This document shows positions 44,601 through 56,829 of a stretch of DNA of 64,000 nt, in pieces; the stretch's first letter is position 1; every line of letters begins with the position of its first letter. This DNA comes from Amycolatopsis tolypomycina (GTDB taxonomy: Bacteria; Actinomycetota; Actinomycetes; Mycobacteriales; Pseudonocardiaceae): contig NZ_FNSO01000004.1 of NCBI RefSeq assembly GCF_900105945.1, forward strand, positions 3,038,001-3,102,000, written 5' to 3'. The position numbers and the translations under genes are program-made. The notes beneath the pieces are model-generated. The model searched no databases and was not told the DNA's origin. It was given only the letters and a program-made list of their open reading frames with translations.

Positions 44601-47600
44601 CCCGCACCTACGTCCTCGACGCCGCCCTGCGCCCGGTCCCGCCGGGCACCCCCGGCGAGCTGTACCTGGCCGGCGTCCAGCTCGCCCGCGGCTACCTCGG
44701 CCGGGCCGGGCTCACCGCCGAGCGGTTCGTCGCCGACCCGTTCGGCGCGCCCGGCACCCGGATGTACCGCACCGGCGACCTCGCCCGCTTCCGCCCCGAC
44801 GGCGTCCTCGAGTTCCTCGGCCGCGGCGACGAGCAGATCAAGATCCGCGGCTTCCGCGTCGAGCCCGGCGAGATCGCCGCGACCCTGGCCGCGCACGACG
44901 ACGTCGCCCACGCCGTCGTCGTCGCCCGCGAAGACCGCCCCGGCGACGTCCGGCTGGTCGGGTACGTCGTCCCCGCCGACGCCCCCGGCTCGGCCGCGGA
45001 GGAGACCGCGCAGGTCGGCGAGTGGCGCGAGCTGTACGACTCGATCTATGCGGGTGACGGCGGCGAGTTCGCCGGCTGGAACTCCAGCTACACCGGCGAG
45101 CCGTTCCCGCGCGAAGAGATGCTCGAGTGGCGTGACGCCATCGTCGCCCGGATCCGCGAGCTGCAGCCGCGGCGAGTCCTGGAGATCGGCGTCGGCAGCG
45201 GCGTGCTGCTGACCGAGCTGGCCCCGGACTGCGAGGCCTACTGGGGCACGGACTTCTCGGCCGAGGTCGTCGCTTCCCTGGGTGCGCGCGTCGCGGCCGA
45301 TCCGGCGCTCGCCGGCCGCGTCGAACTGCGCACCGGTGAAGCTGCCGACCTCCACGGCCTGCCGGCGGGGTTCTTCGACACGATCGTGCTCAACTCCGTC
45401 GTCCAGTACTTCCCGAGCGGGACGTACCTGCTCGACGTCGTGCGGAAGGCTTTGGCGCTCCTGGCGCCCGGTGGCGCGCTGTTCGTCGGGGACGTCCGCG
45501 ACCTGCGGCAGGCCCGGGCGTTCCACACCGCCGTGGCCCAGGCCCGCGGCGGCGACGTCGACCAGCTGCTGTTGCGGGAGAAGGAACTCCTCGTCGCGCC
45601 GGAGTTCTTCGCCGGTCTCGACGGGGTCGCCGCGGACATCCGGGTCAAGCGCGGCCGCGCCGTCAACGAGCTCAGCCAGTTCCGCTACGACGTCGTCCTG
45701 CGCCCCGGTGCCGCCGAGCCGCAGCCGGTGGAAACGCTGACGTGGGGCACCGATGTCTCCACTGTGGAAGAGGTGGTGGCCCGCCGAGGCGGCGGCCCGC
45801 GCGTCGAAGGCGTCCCGAACGGGCGGCTCACCGAAGGCGTGAACCCCGAAGACTGGTACGAACTGGGTGCGGTGGTCACCTGGTCCGCGGCCGGCGACGG
45901 TTCGGTCGACGTCCTGTTCACCAGTGACGCGGCCGGCGCGTTCCGGCCCGGGCCGGAGGAGATCCTGGCCTACACCGGCAACCCGCGGCGGTCGCGCCGA
46001 AGCACCGCGCTTCCGGCGGACCTGCGCACCTTCGCCGCCGAACGGCTGCCGGAGCACATGGTGCCCTCGGCGATCGTCGTCCTCGACGCGCTGCCCGTGA
46101 CGGCGAACGGCAAGCTCGACCGCCGCGCCCTGCCTGCCCCGGACATGAGCGCGCCGGTCTCGGACCGCGATCCGCGCACGCCGGTGGAACGGCAGCTGTG
46201 CGAGCTGTTCGCCGACGTTCTCGGCCTGCCGAAGGTCGGGCCCGACGACAGTTTCTTCGCCCTCGGCGGCCATTCGCTGCTGGCCACCCGGCTGATCGCC
46301 CGTGTCCGCACGGCCTTGGGAGCCGAACTGGAGGTGCGGGCGGTCTTCGAGACGCCGACCCCGGCGGGCCTGGCCGGAGTGCTCGCCACCGCCCGCGGCA
46401 CCGCGCGGCCGCCGCTGGTCGCCACGCGCCGTCCGGACTTCGTCCCGCTGTCCGGCGCCCAGCAGCGGCTGTGGTTCCTGCACCACCTCGAAGGGCCGTC
46501 GGCGACCTACAACGTCCCGCTGATCATGCGTCTCGAAGGCGACCTCGACGCCGAAGCGCTGCGCCTGGCGCTGTCGGACGTGGTCGCCCGCCACGAGGCC
46601 CTGCGCACCCGGTTCCCGCAGCGGGACGGGGTGCCCTACCAGGACATCCTTCCGGTCGGCGAGATCGACCTGCCCGTGCGTGAGGTCGCCGATCCCGACG
46701 CGGCCCTCACCGGGTTGGTCCGCGGGTCGTTCGACTTGGAAGAGCATGCGCCGATGCGTGCGGAACTGCTGCGGGTGGGGGCCCGCGAGCACGTCTTCGC
46801 GCTGGTGTTCCACCACATCGCCTCCGACGGCTGGTCGATGGCCCCGCTGTGGCGCGACATCGCCACGGCCTACGCCGCCCGCCGATCCGGCGAGACTCCA
46901 CAGTGGACGCCGCTGCCGGTGCAGTACGCGGACTACACGCTGTGGCAACAGGACCTGCTGGGCCGCGAAGACGACCCGGACAGCGTGCTGAGCGAGCAAC
47001 TGGACTACTGGCGGACGGTCCTCGACGGCCTGCCGGACCGGATCGAGCTGCCCCTGGACCGGCCGCACCCGGCGACCGCGACGTTCCGCGGCGAGCTGCA
47101 CACGTTCACCTGGGACGCCGGGCTCCACGCGCGGCTCGCCGAGCTGGCCCGCGAGAGCGGCGCCAGCGTGTTCATGGTCGTCCACGCGGCCCTCGCCGCC
47201 CTGCTCACCCGCCTCGGCGCGGGCACCGACGTGCCCATCGGCTCGCCCATCGCCGGCCGCACCGACGCCGCGCTCGACGACCTCGTCGGCTTCTTCGTCA
47301 ACACCCTGGTCCTGCGCGTGGACACCGGCGGCGAGCCGACGTTCCGCGAGCTGCTCGCCCGGGTCCGCGAGCGCAACCTCGACGCCTACGCCCACCAGGA
47401 CGTGCCGTTCGAGCGGCTGGTCGAGGTGCTCAACCCGGCGCGGTCGCTGTCCTACCACCCGCTGTTCCAGGTGATGATCGCCGGGCAGAACAACGCCCGC
47501 GCCGAGGTGACCCTGCCCGGCCTCGCCGTCAGCGAGATCCCGGTGACCACCGGGACGTCGAAGTTCGACCTGTCGATCTCGCTGACCGAGCGCGACACCG

Positions 47601-50600
47601 GGATCGCCGGCGTCCTGGAGTTCAACGGCGACGTCTTCGACCACGCGAGCGCGAACGCGATCCTGCACCGCCTCGAAGTGCTGCTGCGGGCGGCCCTGGC
47701 CGAGCCCGACCGCCCGGTCGGCGCCCTGGATCTCCTCGAAGGGGACGAGCGGGACCGGGTGCTCACCGCGTGGGCCGGATCCGGAGACCCGGCGGGCACC
47801 GAGACGTTCCCCGGGATGTTCGCCCGCCGCGTCGCCGAGGCCCCCGACGCGGTGGCGCTCGTGTTCGAGGACGTCGAGCTGACCTACGCCGAGGTGAACG
47901 CCCGCGCCAACCGGCTCGCGCACCTGCTGCTTTCCCGCGGCGCCGGGCCGGAGCGGGTCGTCGCGCTCGCCGTGCCGAGGTCGCTCGACATGATCGTCGC
48001 CGAGCTGGCGGTGCTCAAGGCCGGTGCCGCGTACCTGCCGATCGACGTCGACTACCCGGGCGACCGGATCGCCTACATGGTCGAGGACGCCGGCCCGGTC
48101 TGCGTCGTGACGACCCGGGACGTCGAGGCGAAGCTGCCCGCGGCCCTGCCCCGGGTCCTCCTCGACGATGCCGCGCTCGCCAAGATGTCCACAGTGGACC
48201 CCGAAGTGGACATCGCGCCGGAGAACGCGGCGTACGTGATCTACACGTCCGGCTCGTCCGGACGGCCCAAGGGCGTCGTCCTCCAGCACTCCGGCGTCGC
48301 CAAGCTGGTCGCCACCCAGGTCGAACGCTTCGGCGTCGGCCCGCACAGCCGGGTGCTGCAGTTCGCGTCGCCGAGCTTCGACGTCGCCTTCTGGGACCTC
48401 TGCCTCGGCCTGCTCTCCGGCGGCCGCCTGGTCGTGGTCCCGGCCGAGCGGCGGGTCGCGGGCCCGGCGCTCACCGAGTACGCGCACGCCCACGGCGTCG
48501 ACTTCATGATCCTGCCGCCCGCCCTGCTCGACGCCATGCCGGCGGACCTCGACCTGCCGCGCGACAGCGTGCTGCTCGCGGGCACCGAACGCGTGTCGCC
48601 GGAACTCGTGCGCCGCTGGGCGCCGGGCCGGCGGATGTTCAACGCCTACGGCCCGACCGAGGCGACCACCAACTCCACGCTCGGCGAGAGCGACCCGGCC
48701 GAGCTGGCGGACGCGACGGTCGTCCCCATCGGCATCCCCGACCCCGGCACCCGGGCCTACGTCCTCGACGCCGGCCTGCGGCCGGTCCCGCCCGGCGTGG
48801 TGGGGGAGCTGTACCTCGCGGGCTCCGGCCTGGCGCGGGGATACCTCGGCCGTCCGGGCTTGACCGCGGAGCGGTTCGTGGCGGACCCGTTCGCCTCGGG
48901 CGGGCGCCTCTACCGCACGGGTGACCTGGTCAAGTGGCTGCCGGACGGCCGGCTGGTGTTCCTCGGCCGGGCCGACGACCAGGTCAAGATCCGCGGCTAC
49001 CGGATCGAGCTGGGCGAGATCGAATCCGTGCTCGCCGAGCACCCGGCCGTCGGGCAGTCCGTCGTCGTCGCCCAGGACGGGCGGCTCATCGCCTACGCCG
49101 TGCCCGCGGCCGGGCGCGACGAAGAAGCGGAACTGGACCACGTCGGCGAGTGGCGCGAACTGCACGAGAACGTGTTCACCGAAGCCGCGTCCGGCGGCCT
49201 GGAAGAGAACTTCACCGGCTGGAACTCCAGCTACGACGGCACCGAGATCCCCCTCGACGAGATGCGAGAGTGGCACGCGGCGACCATCGACCGCATCCGT
49301 TCCTTGGCCACCAACGGGGCACTTTCACGTAAAAGTGCCCCGTTGGGGCGGGTGCTGGAGATCGGCGTCGGCAGCGGGCTCGTCCTGTCGCGGATCGCTC
49401 CGGACGCCGAGGAGTACTGGGGCGTCGACCTGTCCGAGAAGGCCATCGCCAACCTGCGGCGCGAACTCGCGGCGACGCCGCTGGCGAGCAAGGTCCACCT
49501 GGCCGCGCGGCCCGCCCACGACCTGGGCGAGCTGCCGGAGTTCGACACGGTGATCGTCAACTCGGTCGCCCAGTACTTCCCGAGCGTCGGCTACCTCGCC
49601 GAGGTCATCCGCACGGCCGCGGCGCACGTCCGGCCCGGCGGGGTGATCTTCCTCGGCGACATCCGCAACCTCCGCTCGCTGCGGGCGTTCCGGACCGCGA
49701 CCGAGCTGCGCCACGGCCGCGCCGACGTCGCCGCGGTCGACCAGGCCATCGCCCGCGAAGGCGAGCTCGTCCTGGACCCGGACTTCTTCCGGGCCCTGGA
49801 TCTCGACGGCTTCGACGACGTCGACCTGTGGGTCAAGCGCGGTCACGCCCACAACGAGCTGACCCGGCACCGCTACGACGTCGTCCTGCGCAAGGCGCCG
49901 CGCCCCGACACCCCCGAAGAACTGGTCGTCGCCCTCGACGACCTGGACGGGGCCTTGGCGGCCCGCCCGGCCCGGCTGCGCGTCACCGGCGTGCCCAACG
50001 CCCGGCTGTCCGGGGAACTCGCCGCCGTCACGGCACTGGCCGCGGGCGACGCCGAGACGGCACTGTCCTCGTTGGAGGATCGGTCCGGGGTGGACCCCGA
50101 GACGCTGCACGACCTCGGCGAGCGGCACGGCTACCGCGTCTACGCGACACTCACCGCGGACGAGGGCGCGTTGGAATTCGTGTTCACGACTGGAGAGCCG
50201 CAGCGGATCCACCGCGGCCGTCCGGTCCGGGCCGCCCTCGAAGCGCTGGGCAACCACCCGGCCGGGCAGCGGGACACGAGCGCGCTGGTGGCGGCGCTGC
50301 GGGCACACGTCCGCGACCGGCTGCCGCAGTACATGGTGCCCTCGGCGTTCGTGATCCTCGACCGGCTCCCGCTGCTGGCGTCGGGCAAGCTGGACCGGCG
50401 CGCCCTGCCGAGCCCGGACAAGCAGGCGGTCACCGCCGGCCGGGCCCCGCGCACCCCGGTCGAAGAGGTCCTCTGCGGGCTCTTCGCCGAGGTCCTCGAC
50501 ACGTCGTCGATCGGTGTCGACGACGACTTCTTCGCCCTCGGCGGGCACTCGCTGATGGCGACCCGCCTGGTCGCCCGGCTGCGCGCGGTCTTCGGCGTCG

Positions 50601-53600
50601 AACTGCAGGTGCGGTCGGTGTTCGAGACGCCGACGGTCGCCGGGCTGGCCGCCCTGCTCGCCACGTCCGGCTCGGCGCCGGCCCGGCCGGCGCTGGTGCG
50701 CGCCGACCCGCCGCCGGAGGTGCTGCCGCTGTCGTTCGCCCAGCAACGGCTGTGGTTCCTGCACCGGCTGGAAGGCCCGTCGGCGACGTACAACATGCCG
50801 TCGGCGGTCCGGTTGACCGGCACTCTCGACGTCGACGCGCTGCGCACGGCGCTCGCCGACGTCGTCGAGCGCCACGAAGCCCTGCGCACGGTCTTCCCGG
50901 AGATCGACGGGGAGGCCCGGCAGCTCGTCCTCGCCGACGTCACCATCCCGCTGCCCGTGCGGACGGTCACCGAGGCCACGCTCGCCGACGCCGTGTCGGC
51001 AGCGGCGGGCACGGTGTTCGAGCTGGAGTCGGAGCTCCCGCTGCGCGCGGAACTGCTCCGCCTCGGCGCCCGCGAGCACGTGCTGGTGCTGGTGTTCCAC
51101 CACATCGCCTCGGACGGCTGGTCGACCGCGCCGCTGTGGCGGGACCTCGCGACGGCCTACACCGCCCGGCAGGCCGGCGAAGCTCCCCAGTGGACGCCGT
51201 TGCCGGTGCAGTACGCGGACTACACGCTGTGGCAGCGGGACGTCCTCGGCGAGCCGGTGATCGAACCGCAGCTGGCCTACTGGCGCGAAGCCCTCGCCGG
51301 CCTGCCCGAGCGGATCGAGCTGCCCACCGACCGGCCGCACCCGGCGGAAGCGTCCTACCGCGGCGAGCAGTTCGCCTTCGGCTGGGACGCCGAGCTCCAC
51401 AGTGGACTCGTCGAGCTGGCGCGCGCCTGCGGGGCCAGCGTGTTCATGGTCGTGCACGCCGGCCTCACCGCGGTGCTCAGCCGGCTCGGCGCGGGCACCG
51501 ACATCCCGCTCGGCACCTCCATCGCCGGTCGCACCGACGCCGCGCTCGACGACCTCGTCGGGTTCTTCGTCAACACCCTGGTGCTGCGCGTGGACACCGG
51601 CGGTGACCCGTCGTTCCGCGACCTCGTGGCCCGGGTGCGGGACCGCAGCCTCGACGCCTACGCCCATCAGGACGTCCCGTTCGAGCGCCTGGTCGAAGCA
51701 CTCAACCCGGTGCGGTCGCTGGCGTACCACCCGCTGTTCCAGACGATGCTGGCCTGGCAGAACAACGCCGTCGCCGACCTCGCCCTGCCGGGTCTCGCCG
51801 TGGCGGAGGAGCCGGTCCGCACCGGCACCGCCCGCGCCGACCTGACGTTCTTCGTCGGCGAGCGGCCCGGCCACCGGACCGGGATCCGCGGCACGGCCGA
51901 GTACAACAGCGACGTCTTCGACCGCACGACCGTCGAGGCGATCCTGGAGCGGCTCCGGACGCTCCTGGCCGCCGTCGTCGCCGACCCCGACACGAGGATC
52001 GGCGCCGTCGACCTGCTCACCGCGGCCGAACGCGACCTGCTCGCCGCCGACCCCGCGACGCCGCTGCCCGCGGAGACGACGGCCGAGCTGTTCGCGGCCC
52101 AGGTCGCGCGGACACCGGACGCGCTCGCCCTGGCCTTCGGCGCCGAGCGGCTGACCTACGCCGAGCTGGACGCGCGGGCCGCGGCCCTGGCCCGGGCACT
52201 GCTCGCGCGGGGTGCCGGGCCGGAACGCGTGGTCGCGGTCGCGCTGCCGCGGTCGGTGGATCTGGTCGTCGCCCTCTTGGCGGTGCTCAAGACCGGTGCC
52301 GCGTACCTGCCCCTCGACCGCAACCACCCGGCCGACCGCATCGAGCTGATGCTCACCGACGCGGCCCCGCACCTGGTCATCGCCGAAGACGGCCTCCGCT
52401 CGGGGGTCGTGAGTGGTAAGGCGGGTTCTAAACCGCCTTACCACTCACGACCAGCCTCAGCAGACGACCTGGCGTACGTGATCTTCACGTCCGGCTCCAC
52501 CGGCCGCCCGAAGGCGGTCGCCGGTACTCAGCGCGCGCTGGCCAACCGGCTGCACTGGGGCCGGGACATCGCGCAAGGCGTGCGTGTCGCGAAGAGTGCG
52601 CTGACGTTCATCGACGGCTCGACCGAACTGCTCGGCGGTCTCGTCGCCGGCGACCCGGTGGTCCTCGCCGACGACACGACGGCCACCGACCCCCTGGCAC
52701 TGGCCGCCTTCGTCCGCGAGACCGGTGCCCAGGTGCTCACGGTGGTCCCGAGCCTCCTCGACACCTTCGCCGAGGACGCCCCGGCCGGCGCGTTCGACTC
52801 GGTCACCACGTGGATCACCAGCGGCGAACCGCTGTCCGAGGCCCTGGCGGAGAAGGTCGCCGCCCGATGGCCGTCGGCGAAGCTGGTCAACCTCTACGGC
52901 TGCTCGGAGGTCGCGGGGGACAGCCTCGCCCAGGTCTGCGGCCCGGTGGCGATCGGGCGGCCGGTCGCGAACACCCGCGCGTACGTCCTCGACGCCGGGT
53001 TGCGGCCGGTGCCGCCGGGAGTCCGTGGCGAGCTGTACCTCGCCGGTGCCGGGCTGGCGCGGGGCTACCTCGGCCGGCCTGCGCTCACCGCCGAACGGTT
53101 CGTCGCTTCGCCGTTCGAGCCGGGGGAGCGGATGTACCGCACCGGCGACCTCGTCCGCCGCCGCGCCGACGGAACCCTGGAGTTCCTCGGCCGCGCCGAC
53201 CAGCAGATCAAGATCCGCGGGTTCCGCGTCGAACCCGGCGAGGTCGAAGCCGCGCTGACGGCCGACGCCTCGGTGACGCGGGCGGCCGTGATCGCCCGCG
53301 AGAACCGGCTGATCGCCTACGTGGCACCGGCCGGTGACCCGGTCGCGCTGCGGGCGTCGCTCGCCGCGCGGCTGCCGGAGTACCTGGTGCCGTCGGCGAT
53401 CGTGGTGCTCGACGCGCTGCCGGTGAACGCCAACGGCAAGCTCGACCGCGCCGCCCTGCCCGACCCGGAGGTGCGCGCGTCCGGACGGCTCGCGCGGACC
53501 CCGGCCGAGCAGGCGCTGTGCGAGCTGTTCGCCGACGTCCTCGGCGTCCCGGCGGTGGGGCCGGACGACGGGTTCTTCACCCTCGGCGGGCACTCGCTGC

Positions 53601-56600
53601 TGGCCACGCGGCTGGTCAGCCGGATCCGCGCGCTGCTCGGCGTCGAGGTGCCGATCCGGGCCGTGTTCGACGCCCCGACCCCGGCGCGGCTCGCCGAAGC
53701 CCTCGATCCCGGGCGGGGCCGCCGTCCGGCGCTGGTCCCGGCGCAGCGGCCGGACGTCCTGCCGCTGTCGTTCGCGCAGCAGCGGCTGTGGTTCCTCGAC
53801 CGCCTCGACGGCCTGAACGCGACCTACAACATCCCGTGGGCGTGGGAACTGACCGGCCCGGTCGACGTCGACGCGTTGCAGGCCGCGGTGGGTGACGTCG
53901 TGGCGCGCCACGAGGTCCTCCGCACCCTGCTGGTCGAAGAGCAGGGCACGCCGCGGCAGGTCGTGCTCGACGACGCTCGCCCGGTGCTCGTCACCGAAAC
54001 CGTGGCCGAAGCCGACCTCGACGAGCGCGTCACGGCGGCGGCGTCGTACTGCTTCACCCTCGACGCCGAGATCCCGATCCGGGCCACCCTCGTCTCGGCC
54101 GGGCCGGAGCGGCACGTCCTGGTCCTGCTGGTGCACCACATCGCGGGCGACGGCTGGTCGCTGCCGCCGCTGAAGCGCGACCTCGACACCGCCTACGCCG
54201 CCCGGCTGCGCGGTGAGCGTCCACAGTGGACGCCGTTGCCGGTGCAGTACGCGGACTACACGCTGTGGCAGCGGGAGATGTTCGGCCGCGCCGACGACCC
54301 GGACAGCGTGCTGGGCCGCCAGGCGGCGTTCTGGCGGGACACCCTCGCCGGGATCCCCGACGAGCTGGCCCTCCCGGCCGACCGGCCGCGGCCCGCACGG
54401 TCGACGAACCGCGGCGCCGCCGTCCCGTTCACCGTGCCCGTGTCCGTCCACACCGGACTGCGGAACCTGGCCCAGCGCAGCAACACCAGCACGTTCATGG
54501 TCCTGCAGGCGGCCCTGGCCGCGTTGCTGACCCGGCTCGGCGCGGGCACCGACATCCCCCTCGGGACACCGGTGGCCGGCCGCTCCGACCACGCTCTGGA
54601 AGACCTCGCCGGGTTCTTCGTCAACACCCTCGTCCTGCGGACCGACACCGGCGGCGACCCGACGTTCCGCGAGCTGCTGGCGCGCGTCCGGGAGGCCGAC
54701 CTGGCCGCGTACGCCCACCAGGACCTGCCGTTCGAGCACCTCGTCGAGCTGCTCAACCCACCGCGGTCGCTGTCCCGGCACCCGCTGTTCCAGGTCATGC
54801 TCGCGGTCTACCACTCGGGATCCGAGCCGGAACGGCTGCTCGGGCTCGACGCGGCCTACCGCGACACGGGGCTGCGGCAGGCGAAGTTCGACCTGTCGTT
54901 CGACCTGGTCGAAACGACCGAGGGCATCGACGGCGACCTCGAATACAGTCTCGACCTCTTCGACGAGCCGACCGCCCGGACGCTCACCGAGCGCCTGGTC
55001 CGGGTGCTGGCGGCGGTCGTCGCGGACCCGGACCGGCCGCTGAGCCGGCTCGACGTCCTCGACGCCGTCGAGCGGGACCGGATCCTGCGCGAGTGGGGTG
55101 CCGGGGCGCCGCTGACGCTCGCCGCCCCGACGGTCGTCGACCGGCTGGCCGCCCAGGTGGCGGCGACCCCGGACGCGACCGCGCTGAGCGACGCTTCGTC
55201 GAGTGTCACGTTCGCGGAGTTCGCCGCGCGGACCGACCGCCTCGCCCGGTGGCTGGCCTCGCAGGGCGCGGGGCCGGAGAAGGTCGTGGCGCTCGTGCTG
55301 CCGCGGTCGGCGGCCGTCGTCGAAGCGATCTTCGGTGTGTTCAAGGCGGGAGCGGCGTACCTGCCGGTGGACCCGGACCAGCCGGCGGACCGGATCGCGG
55401 CGATCCTCGCCGACTCGGGGGCGTCTCTGGTGCTCACCAGCCGCTCGCTGGCTTCGGTCGTGCCCGGCGCGTTGTGCGTCGAGGACATTATGGACAGTGA
55501 CGCCGCACTTGTCTCTCCGTCACCGGCGAACCCGGCGTACGTGCTGTACACGTCGGGCTCGACGGGCAAGCCGAAGGGTGTCGTCATCCCGCACTCCGGG
55601 CTGGTGAACCTGTTCCACAGCCACCGCGAGACGCTGTACCGCCCGGCCGTCGCCGCGGCGGGCGGGCGGCGGCTGCGGGTCGGGCACGCGTGGGCGTTCT
55701 TCTTCGACGCCTCCTGGCAGCCGCAGCTGTGGCTGCTCGACGGGCACGAGGTGCACGTCGTCGACGACGACACCCGCCGCGACCCGGCGCGGCTGGCGGC
55801 GGTGGTGCGCGAGCGCGAACTCGACTTCCTCGAGCTCACGCCGTCGCACTTCGCGCAGCTGGCCGCGGCCGGGGTGATCGCGGACGGCCGGTGCGCCCTC
55901 GGCGTGGTCGGCGTCGGCGGGGAAGCCGTGTCGCAGCCGCTGTGGGAGACGCTGTCCTCGATGCCGGGCACGGAGGCGTACAACCTCTACGGGCCCACCG
56001 AGGCCACAGTGGACGCGCTGGTCGGCCGCTTCGGCGACGCCGACCGGCCGGTGGTCGGGCGGCCGGTGCACAACACGCGGGCGTACGTCCTCGACGGCGG
56101 CCTGTCACCGGTCCCGGCCGGGGTGCCGGGCGAGCTGTACCTGGCCGGTGCCGGGCTGGCCCGCGGCTACCACGGGCGGCCGGCGCTCACCGCCGAGCGG
56201 TTCGTCGCCTCGCCGTTCGAACCGGGGGAGCGGATGTACCGCACCGGCGACCTCGTGCGGTGGCGGCCGGACGGGCAGCTGGAGTACCTCGGCCGCACCG
56301 ACGACCAGGTCAAGATCCGCGGCTTCCGGATCGAGCCGGGCGAGATCGAGACGGCGCTGGCCCGGCACGACGACGTCGACGAGGCGCTCGTCGTCGTCCG
56401 GGACGAGCGGCTGGTCGCCTATCCGACTCCGGCGACCGCCGACCCGGCAGCCCTGCGGGAGTTCCTCGCCCGGTCGCTGCCGGCGTACATGGTACCCGCG
56501 GCGATCGTGCCCCTGGACGCGTTCCCGGTGACACCCAACGGGAAGCTGGACCGGGCCGCGTTGCCGGCGCCCGAGTTCGCCACCCGCGGCCGGGCCCCGG

Positions 56601-56827
56601 AAACGGCCACGGAGAAGGCTCTCTGCGAGATCTTCGCGGAGGTGCTGGACGTCGCCGCCGTGGGCGCCGACGACGACCTGTTCACCCTCGGCGGCCATTC
56701 GATGCTGCTGGTGGTCCTGCGCAACCGGATCACCGAGCGGCTCGGGACCGAGCTGGCGATCGCCGAGTTCTTCCGTACCCCCACCGCGGCCGGGCTGGCC
56801 GCGCTGTTGACCCGAGACACGGAGTAG
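38693..56827 (+). CDS. Five-module NRPS for a hydroxamate siderophore (three N-methylating modules, one beta-alanine-type module)
   Basis: About 6044 residues. Order (approximate residues): C-terminal half of a C domain, 10-215; A1 219-1106 with methyltransferase inserted 655-1035; T1 1116-1190; C2 1198-1636; A2 1658-2480 with MT 2100-2425; T2 to 2565; C3 2583-3023; A3 3037-3907 with MT 3480-3835; T3 to 3990; C4 4010-4450; A4 4463-4923; T4 to 5005; C5 5022-5467; A5 5480-5956; T5 to 6040. Each full C has HHIAxDG; each T has GGHS; each MT has LEIGVGSG. My specificity codes: A1 and A3 DVWILAATNK (identical, unassigned), A2 DVWHLSLVDK (Ser), A4 IDTTISLGDK (beta-alanine-like), A5 DAQEGGLVDK (unassigned, less certain). 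There is no E or TE domain. GTG 38693 is preferred to ATG 38597, which overlaps an iron box. The product is inferred as a hydroxyornithine-containing pentapeptide. Confidence 0.93.
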   Translation: MSNGDAVQQVSRLGFWRDRLASAPKELPLPVDRPHPAEPGAPVLLGRPVPEADELTLLAAFAVLVSRYAGTVDVLLGIGSLVPLRVDLGGSPGFADVVARVREAREEALAHEVPFADLVAELDPEPGRGGALLVNVGFGAETDLPLDLNLTAGGLYYRADVLDESTVDRVLGHLGNLLAAAAERPQWPVDRLPLMTAPELHRLLEDWNDTDFAAPLATLPELFAARVHEAPDAVALVFEDTELTYAELDARANRLAHVLIGRGAGPEQVVALAVPRSADMIVAELAVLKAGAAYLPLDPDYPAERIAFMVADARPVCVVTTGELAGLFDGDVLLLDEIRLDDVPATDPAAAIVPANAAYVIYTSGSTGRPKGVVVSHAGVAKLVATQSERFGVGPHSRVLQFASPSFDVAFWDLCLGLLSGGRLVVVPAERRVPGPELAEYAHAHGVDFMILPPALLAEFPEDCDLPRDSVLLAGTERVSPELVRRWAPGRRMFNAYGPTEATTNSTLGLCDPEIAPGSAVPIGVPDPGTRAYVLDAHLAPVPVGVVGELYLAGSGLARGYLGRPGLTAERFVADPFGSGGRLYRTGDLVKWLPDGRLVFLGRADDQVKIRGYRIELGEIESVLAEHPRVGQSVVVAQDGQLIAYAVPVPDRDEAAEQGHVDEWHDVHEEMLAGSQGIEENFAGWNSSYDGTEIPLDEMREWHAATIDRIRSLATNGALSRKSAPLGRVLEIGVGSGLILSRIAPDAETYWGVDLSESAVENVRREVAATSYAAKVHLAARPAHDLGELPDEPFDTVIVNSVAQYFPSADYLAEVVKTAASLLAPGGTIFLGDIRNLRSLRAFRTAVELHRGRTDVAAVDQAIAREGELVLDPDFFPALARGLDGFDDVDLWVKRGHTHNELTRHRYDVVLRKAPRPEPAEEQVVAFGDLGAVERFLTAETPDRLRVTAIPDARLAGELAAVRALDTGDADAALAALGHRDGVDPEELHALGERAGYRVAVTLAADGGELEAVFTRPNVALGALDAPNATLGRSGGPAYRPVRQTGAPGSYANNPAARRETGALVASLRAHVRDRLPLYMVPSAFVVLDKLPVLASGKLDRKALPSPERFTAGPGRAPRNPVEQLLCEMFADVLGVPQAGPDDDFFALGGHSLLATRLIQRIRAAVGAEVGVRAVFDAPTPAGLAELLAGAVTGTERRPLTRVTERPERLPLSFAQQRLWFLHGLEGGSATYNVPLVMRLAGELDVDALREALNDVVDRHEALRTVFPVVDGVPYQQILPEGTVELAVRAVSDVDGEVARLVRGVFDLGAGVPVRAELLSDGPRRHVLVLVVHHIAADGWSLSPLWRDIATAYGARLRGEAPSWTPLPVQYADYTLWQRDLLATEEAAQLDYWRETLDGLPDRIALPLDRPHPAMSAYRGGFFTFAWDAGLQAGLADLARACGASPFMVVHAGLTALLSRLGAGTDIPIGTPIAGRADAALDDLVGFFVNTLVLRVDTGGDPSFRDLVARVRERSLDAYAHQDVPFERLVEAVNPARSLAHHPLFQTMLAWQNTPGSGVELPGLTVTEQPVGTGTAKFDLWFSFTEAADGLHGQAEFNAEVFDKATVTGLLGRLETLLRQVVAAPDRRLGSLDVLTAAERDGLEKTWSGATQDVPAVTVPELFAAQVARTPDHPALVFEDEELTYAELDAVSNRLARVLAARGAGPERVVALALPRSTHLVTAILAVLKTGAAYLPLDPGYPADRIAFMLDDADPALVLAVAETAVPGALLLDDPGTLAGISAEPLEAVLRPENPAYVIYTSGSTGRPKGVVVPHAGIVNRLLWMQDEYGLTAEDRVLQKTPSSFDVSVWEFLWPLFTGATEVLARPDGHKDPAYLARLIRDRGVTTVHFVPSMLQVFLQEPAAAGCTSLRRVLCSGEALPLDAVTQFGQVLDAELHNLYGPTEASVDVTAHRTSTEDTSVPIGRPVWNTRTYVLDAALRPVPPGTPGELYLAGVQLARGYLGRAGLTAERFVADPFGAPGTRMYRTGDLARFRPDGVLEFLGRGDEQIKIRGFRVEPGEIAATLAAHDDVAHAVVVAREDRPGDVRLVGYVVPADAPGSAAEETAQVGEWRELYDSIYAGDGGEFAGWNSSYTGEPFPREEMLEWRDAIVARIRELQPRRVLEIGVGSGVLLTELAPDCEAYWGTDFSAEVVASLGARVAADPALAGRVELRTGEAADLHGLPAGFFDTIVLNSVVQYFPSGTYLLDVVRKALALLAPGGALFVGDVRDLRQARAFHTAVAQARGGDVDQLLLREKELLVAPEFFAGLDGVAADIRVKRGRAVNELSQFRYDVVLRPGAAEPQPVETLTWGTDVSTVEEVVARRGGGPRVEGVPNGRLTEGVNPEDWYELGAVVTWSAAGDGSVDVLFTSDAAGAFRPGPEEILAYTGNPRRSRRSTALPADLRTFAAERLPEHMVPSAIVVLDALPVTANGKLDRRALPAPDMSAPVSDRDPRTPVERQLCELFADVLGLPKVGPDDSFFALGGHSLLATRLIARVRTALGAELEVRAVFETPTPAGLAGVLATARGTARPPLVATRRPDFVPLSGAQQRLWFLHHLEGPSATYNVPLIMRLEGDLDAEALRLALSDVVARHEALRTRFPQRDGVPYQDILPVGEIDLPVREVADPDAALTGLVRGSFDLEEHAPMRAELLRVGAREHVFALVFHHIASDGWSMAPLWRDIATAYAARRSGETPQWTPLPVQYADYTLWQQDLLGREDDPDSVLSEQLDYWRTVLDGLPDRIELPLDRPHPATATFRGELHTFTWDAGLHARLAELARESGASVFMVVHAALAALLTRLGAGTDVPIGSPIAGRTDAALDDLVGFFVNTLVLRVDTGGEPTFRELLARVRERNLDAYAHQDVPFERLVEVLNPARSLSYHPLFQVMIAGQNNARAEVTLPGLAVSEIPVTTGTSKFDLSISLTERDTGIAGVLEFNGDVFDHASANAILHRLEVLLRAALAEPDRPVGALDLLEGDERDRVLTAWAGSGDPAGTETFPGMFARRVAEAPDAVALVFEDVELTYAEVNARANRLAHLLLSRGAGPERVVALAVPRSLDMIVAELAVLKAGAAYLPIDVDYPGDRIAYMVEDAGPVCVVTTRDVEAKLPAALPRVLLDDAALAKMSTVDPEVDIAPENAAYVIYTSGSSGRPKGVVLQHSGVAKLVATQVERFGVGPHSRVLQFASPSFDVAFWDLCLGLLSGGRLVVVPAERRVAGPALTEYAHAHGVDFMILPPALLDAMPADLDLPRDSVLLAGTERVSPELVRRWAPGRRMFNAYGPTEATTNSTLGESDPAELADATVVPIGIPDPGTRAYVLDAGLRPVPPGVVGELYLAGSGLARGYLGRPGLTAERFVADPFASGGRLYRTGDLVKWLPDGRLVFLGRADDQVKIRGYRIELGEIESVLAEHPAVGQSVVVAQDGRLIAYAVPAAGRDEEAELDHVGEWRELHENVFTEAASGGLEENFTGWNSSYDGTEIPLDEMREWHAATIDRIRSLATNGALSRKSAPLGRVLEIGVGSGLVLSRIAPDAEEYWGVDLSEKAIANLRRELAATPLASKVHLAARPAHDLGELPEFDTVIVNSVAQYFPSVGYLAEVIRTAAAHVRPGGVIFLGDIRNLRSLRAFRTATELRHGRADVAAVDQAIAREGELVLDPDFFRALDLDGFDDVDLWVKRGHAHNELTRHRYDVVLRKAPRPDTPEELVVALDDLDGALAARPARLRVTGVPNARLSGELAAVTALAAGDAETALSSLEDRSGVDPETLHDLGERHGYRVYATLTADEGALEFVFTTGEPQRIHRGRPVRAALEALGNHPAGQRDTSALVAALRAHVRDRLPQYMVPSAFVILDRLPLLASGKLDRRALPSPDKQAVTAGRAPRTPVEEVLCGLFAEVLDTSSIGVDDDFFALGGHSLMATRLVARLRAVFGVELQVRSVFETPTVAGLAALLATSGSAPARPALVRADPPPEVLPLSFAQQRLWFLHRLEGPSATYNMPSAVRLTGTLDVDALRTALADVVERHEALRTVFPEIDGEARQLVLADVTIPLPVRTVTEATLADAVSAAAGTVFELESELPLRAELLRLGAREHVLVLVFHHIASDGWSTAPLWRDLATAYTARQAGEAPQWTPLPVQYADYTLWQRDVLGEPVIEPQLAYWREALAGLPERIELPTDRPHPAEASYRGEQFAFGWDAELHSGLVELARACGASVFMVVHAGLTAVLSRLGAGTDIPLGTSIAGRTDAALDDLVGFFVNTLVLRVDTGGDPSFRDLVARVRDRSLDAYAHQDVPFERLVEALNPVRSLAYHPLFQTMLAWQNNAVADLALPGLAVAEEPVRTGTARADLTFFVGERPGHRTGIRGTAEYNSDVFDRTTVEAILERLRTLLAAVVADPDTRIGAVDLLTAAERDLLAADPATPLPAETTAELFAAQVARTPDALALAFGAERLTYAELDARAAALARALLARGAGPERVVAVALPRSVDLVVALLAVLKTGAAYLPLDRNHPADRIELMLTDAAPHLVIAEDGLRSGVVSGKAGSKPPYHSRPASADDLAYVIFTSGSTGRPKAVAGTQRALANRLHWGRDIAQGVRVAKSALTFIDGSTELLGGLVAGDPVVLADDTTATDPLALAAFVRETGAQVLTVVPSLLDTFAEDAPAGAFDSVTTWITSGEPLSEALAEKVAARWPSAKLVNLYGCSEVAGDSLAQVCGPVAIGRPVANTRAYVLDAGLRPVPPGVRGELYLAGAGLARGYLGRPALTAERFVASPFEPGERMYRTGDLVRRRADGTLEFLGRADQQIKIRGFRVEPGEVEAALTADASVTRAAVIARENRLIAYVAPAGDPVALRASLAARLPEYLVPSAIVVLDALPVNANGKLDRAALPDPEVRASGRLARTPAEQALCELFADVLGVPAVGPDDGFFTLGGHSLLATRLVSRIRALLGVEVPIRAVFDAPTPARLAEALDPGRGRRPALVPAQRPDVLPLSFAQQRLWFLDRLDGLNATYNIPWAWELTGPVDVDALQAAVGDVVARHEVLRTLLVEEQGTPRQVVLDDARPVLVTETVAEADLDERVTAAASYCFTLDAEIPIRATLVSAGPERHVLVLLVHHIAGDGWSLPPLKRDLDTAYAARLRGERPQWTPLPVQYADYTLWQREMFGRADDPDSVLGRQAAFWRDTLAGIPDELALPADRPRPARSTNRGAAVPFTVPVSVHTGLRNLAQRSNTSTFMVLQAALAALLTRLGAGTDIPLGTPVAGRSDHALEDLAGFFVNTLVLRTDTGGDPTFRELLARVREADLAAYAHQDLPFEHLVELLNPPRSLSRHPLFQVMLAVYHSGSEPERLLGLDAAYRDTGLRQAKFDLSFDLVETTEGIDGDLEYSLDLFDEPTARTLTERLVRVLAAVVADPDRPLSRLDVLDAVERDRILREWGAGAPLTLAAPTVVDRLAAQVAATPDATALSDASSSVTFAEFAARTDRLARWLASQGAGPEKVVALVLPRSAAVVEAIFGVFKAGAAYLPVDPDQPADRIAAILADSGASLVLTSRSLASVVPGALCVEDIMDSDAALVSPSPANPAYVLYTSGSTGKPKGVVIPHSGLVNLFHSHRETLYRPAVAAAGGRRLRVGHAWAFFFDASWQPQLWLLDGHEVHVVDDDTRRDPARLAAVVRERELDFLELTPSHFAQLAAAGVIADGRCALGVVGVGGEAVSQPLWETLSSMPGTEAYNLYGPTEATVDALVGRFGDADRPVVGRPVHNTRAYVLDGGLSPVPAGVPGELYLAGAGLARGYHGRPALTAERFVASPFEPGERMYRTGDLVRWRPDGQLEYLGRTDDQVKIRGFRIEPGEIETALARHDDVDEALVVVRDERLVAYPTPATADPAALREFLARSLPAYMVPAAIVPLDAFPVTPNGKLDRAALPAPEFATRGRAPETATEKALCEIFAEVLDVAAVGADDDLFTLGGHSMLLVVLRNRITERLGTELAIAEFFRTPTAAGLAALLTRDTE
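40837..40870. repeat. In-frame REP-like palindrome in the module 1 methyltransferase
   Basis: A 34-bp near-perfect palindrome, arms CAACGGGGCACTT and AAGTGCCCCGTTG, encoding [12 protein letters not shown] just before the SAM-binding motif. The module 2 methyltransferase lacks these residues ([22 protein letters not shown] against [11 protein letters not shown]), so it is an insertion. Confidence 0.9.
41738..41790. repeat. In-frame 53-bp perfect palindrome near the end of the module 1 methyltransferase
   Basis: Perfect 23-bp arms with a 7-nt loop (GTTGGAC). It encodes [17 protein letters not shown]. The same family as the intergenic element at 5761-5843. Modules 2 and 3 have no such residues at the matching place. 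Confidence 0.92.
49312..49345. repeat. In-frame REP-like palindrome in the module 3 methyltransferase
   Basis: Identical to the element at 40837-40870 and exactly 8475 bp downstream of it, within a 146-bp stretch of complete identity between modules 1 and 3. Confidence 0.9.
52406..52451. repeat. In-frame 46-bp palindrome in the A4 domain
   Basis: Arms starting GTCGTGAGTGGTAAGGCGG are inverted-repeated around CTA, with one mismatch near the centre. It encodes [18 protein letters not shown] in the variable stretch just before the A3 core motif [11 protein letters not shown], where length changes are tolerated. Confidence 0.88.
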
Positions 56828-56829
56828 AC

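Noticed and set aside
43634..49276. Very long open frame (about 1880 codons) antisense to the NRPS, and similar ones opposite most genes
   Set aside because: High third-position GC leaves few stop codons in antisense frames. The translation is Arg/Gly/Val/Glu-rich with no domain, and it mirrors repeated NRPS modules.
39340..50420. Assigning X of A1 and A3 to a named residue from the code alone
   Set aside because: DVWILAATNK matches no code I remember with confidence. Hydroxyornithine is proposed only from the presence of the hydroxylase and formyltransferase.
52560..52640. Reading A4 as an alpha-amino-acid domain with Asp235 and code DGETISLGDK
   Set aside because: That alignment needs a shift. 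The gap-free alignment to A2 keeps the conserved Glu and Leu after the pocket and moves Asp to position 236, as in beta-amino-acid domains. The choice is still by eye and should be modelled.
54130..54160. Epimerisation domain in place of C5
   Set aside because: HHIAGDGWS is followed by normal C-domain motifs, an A domain and a T domain. Typical E-domain motifs are missing.
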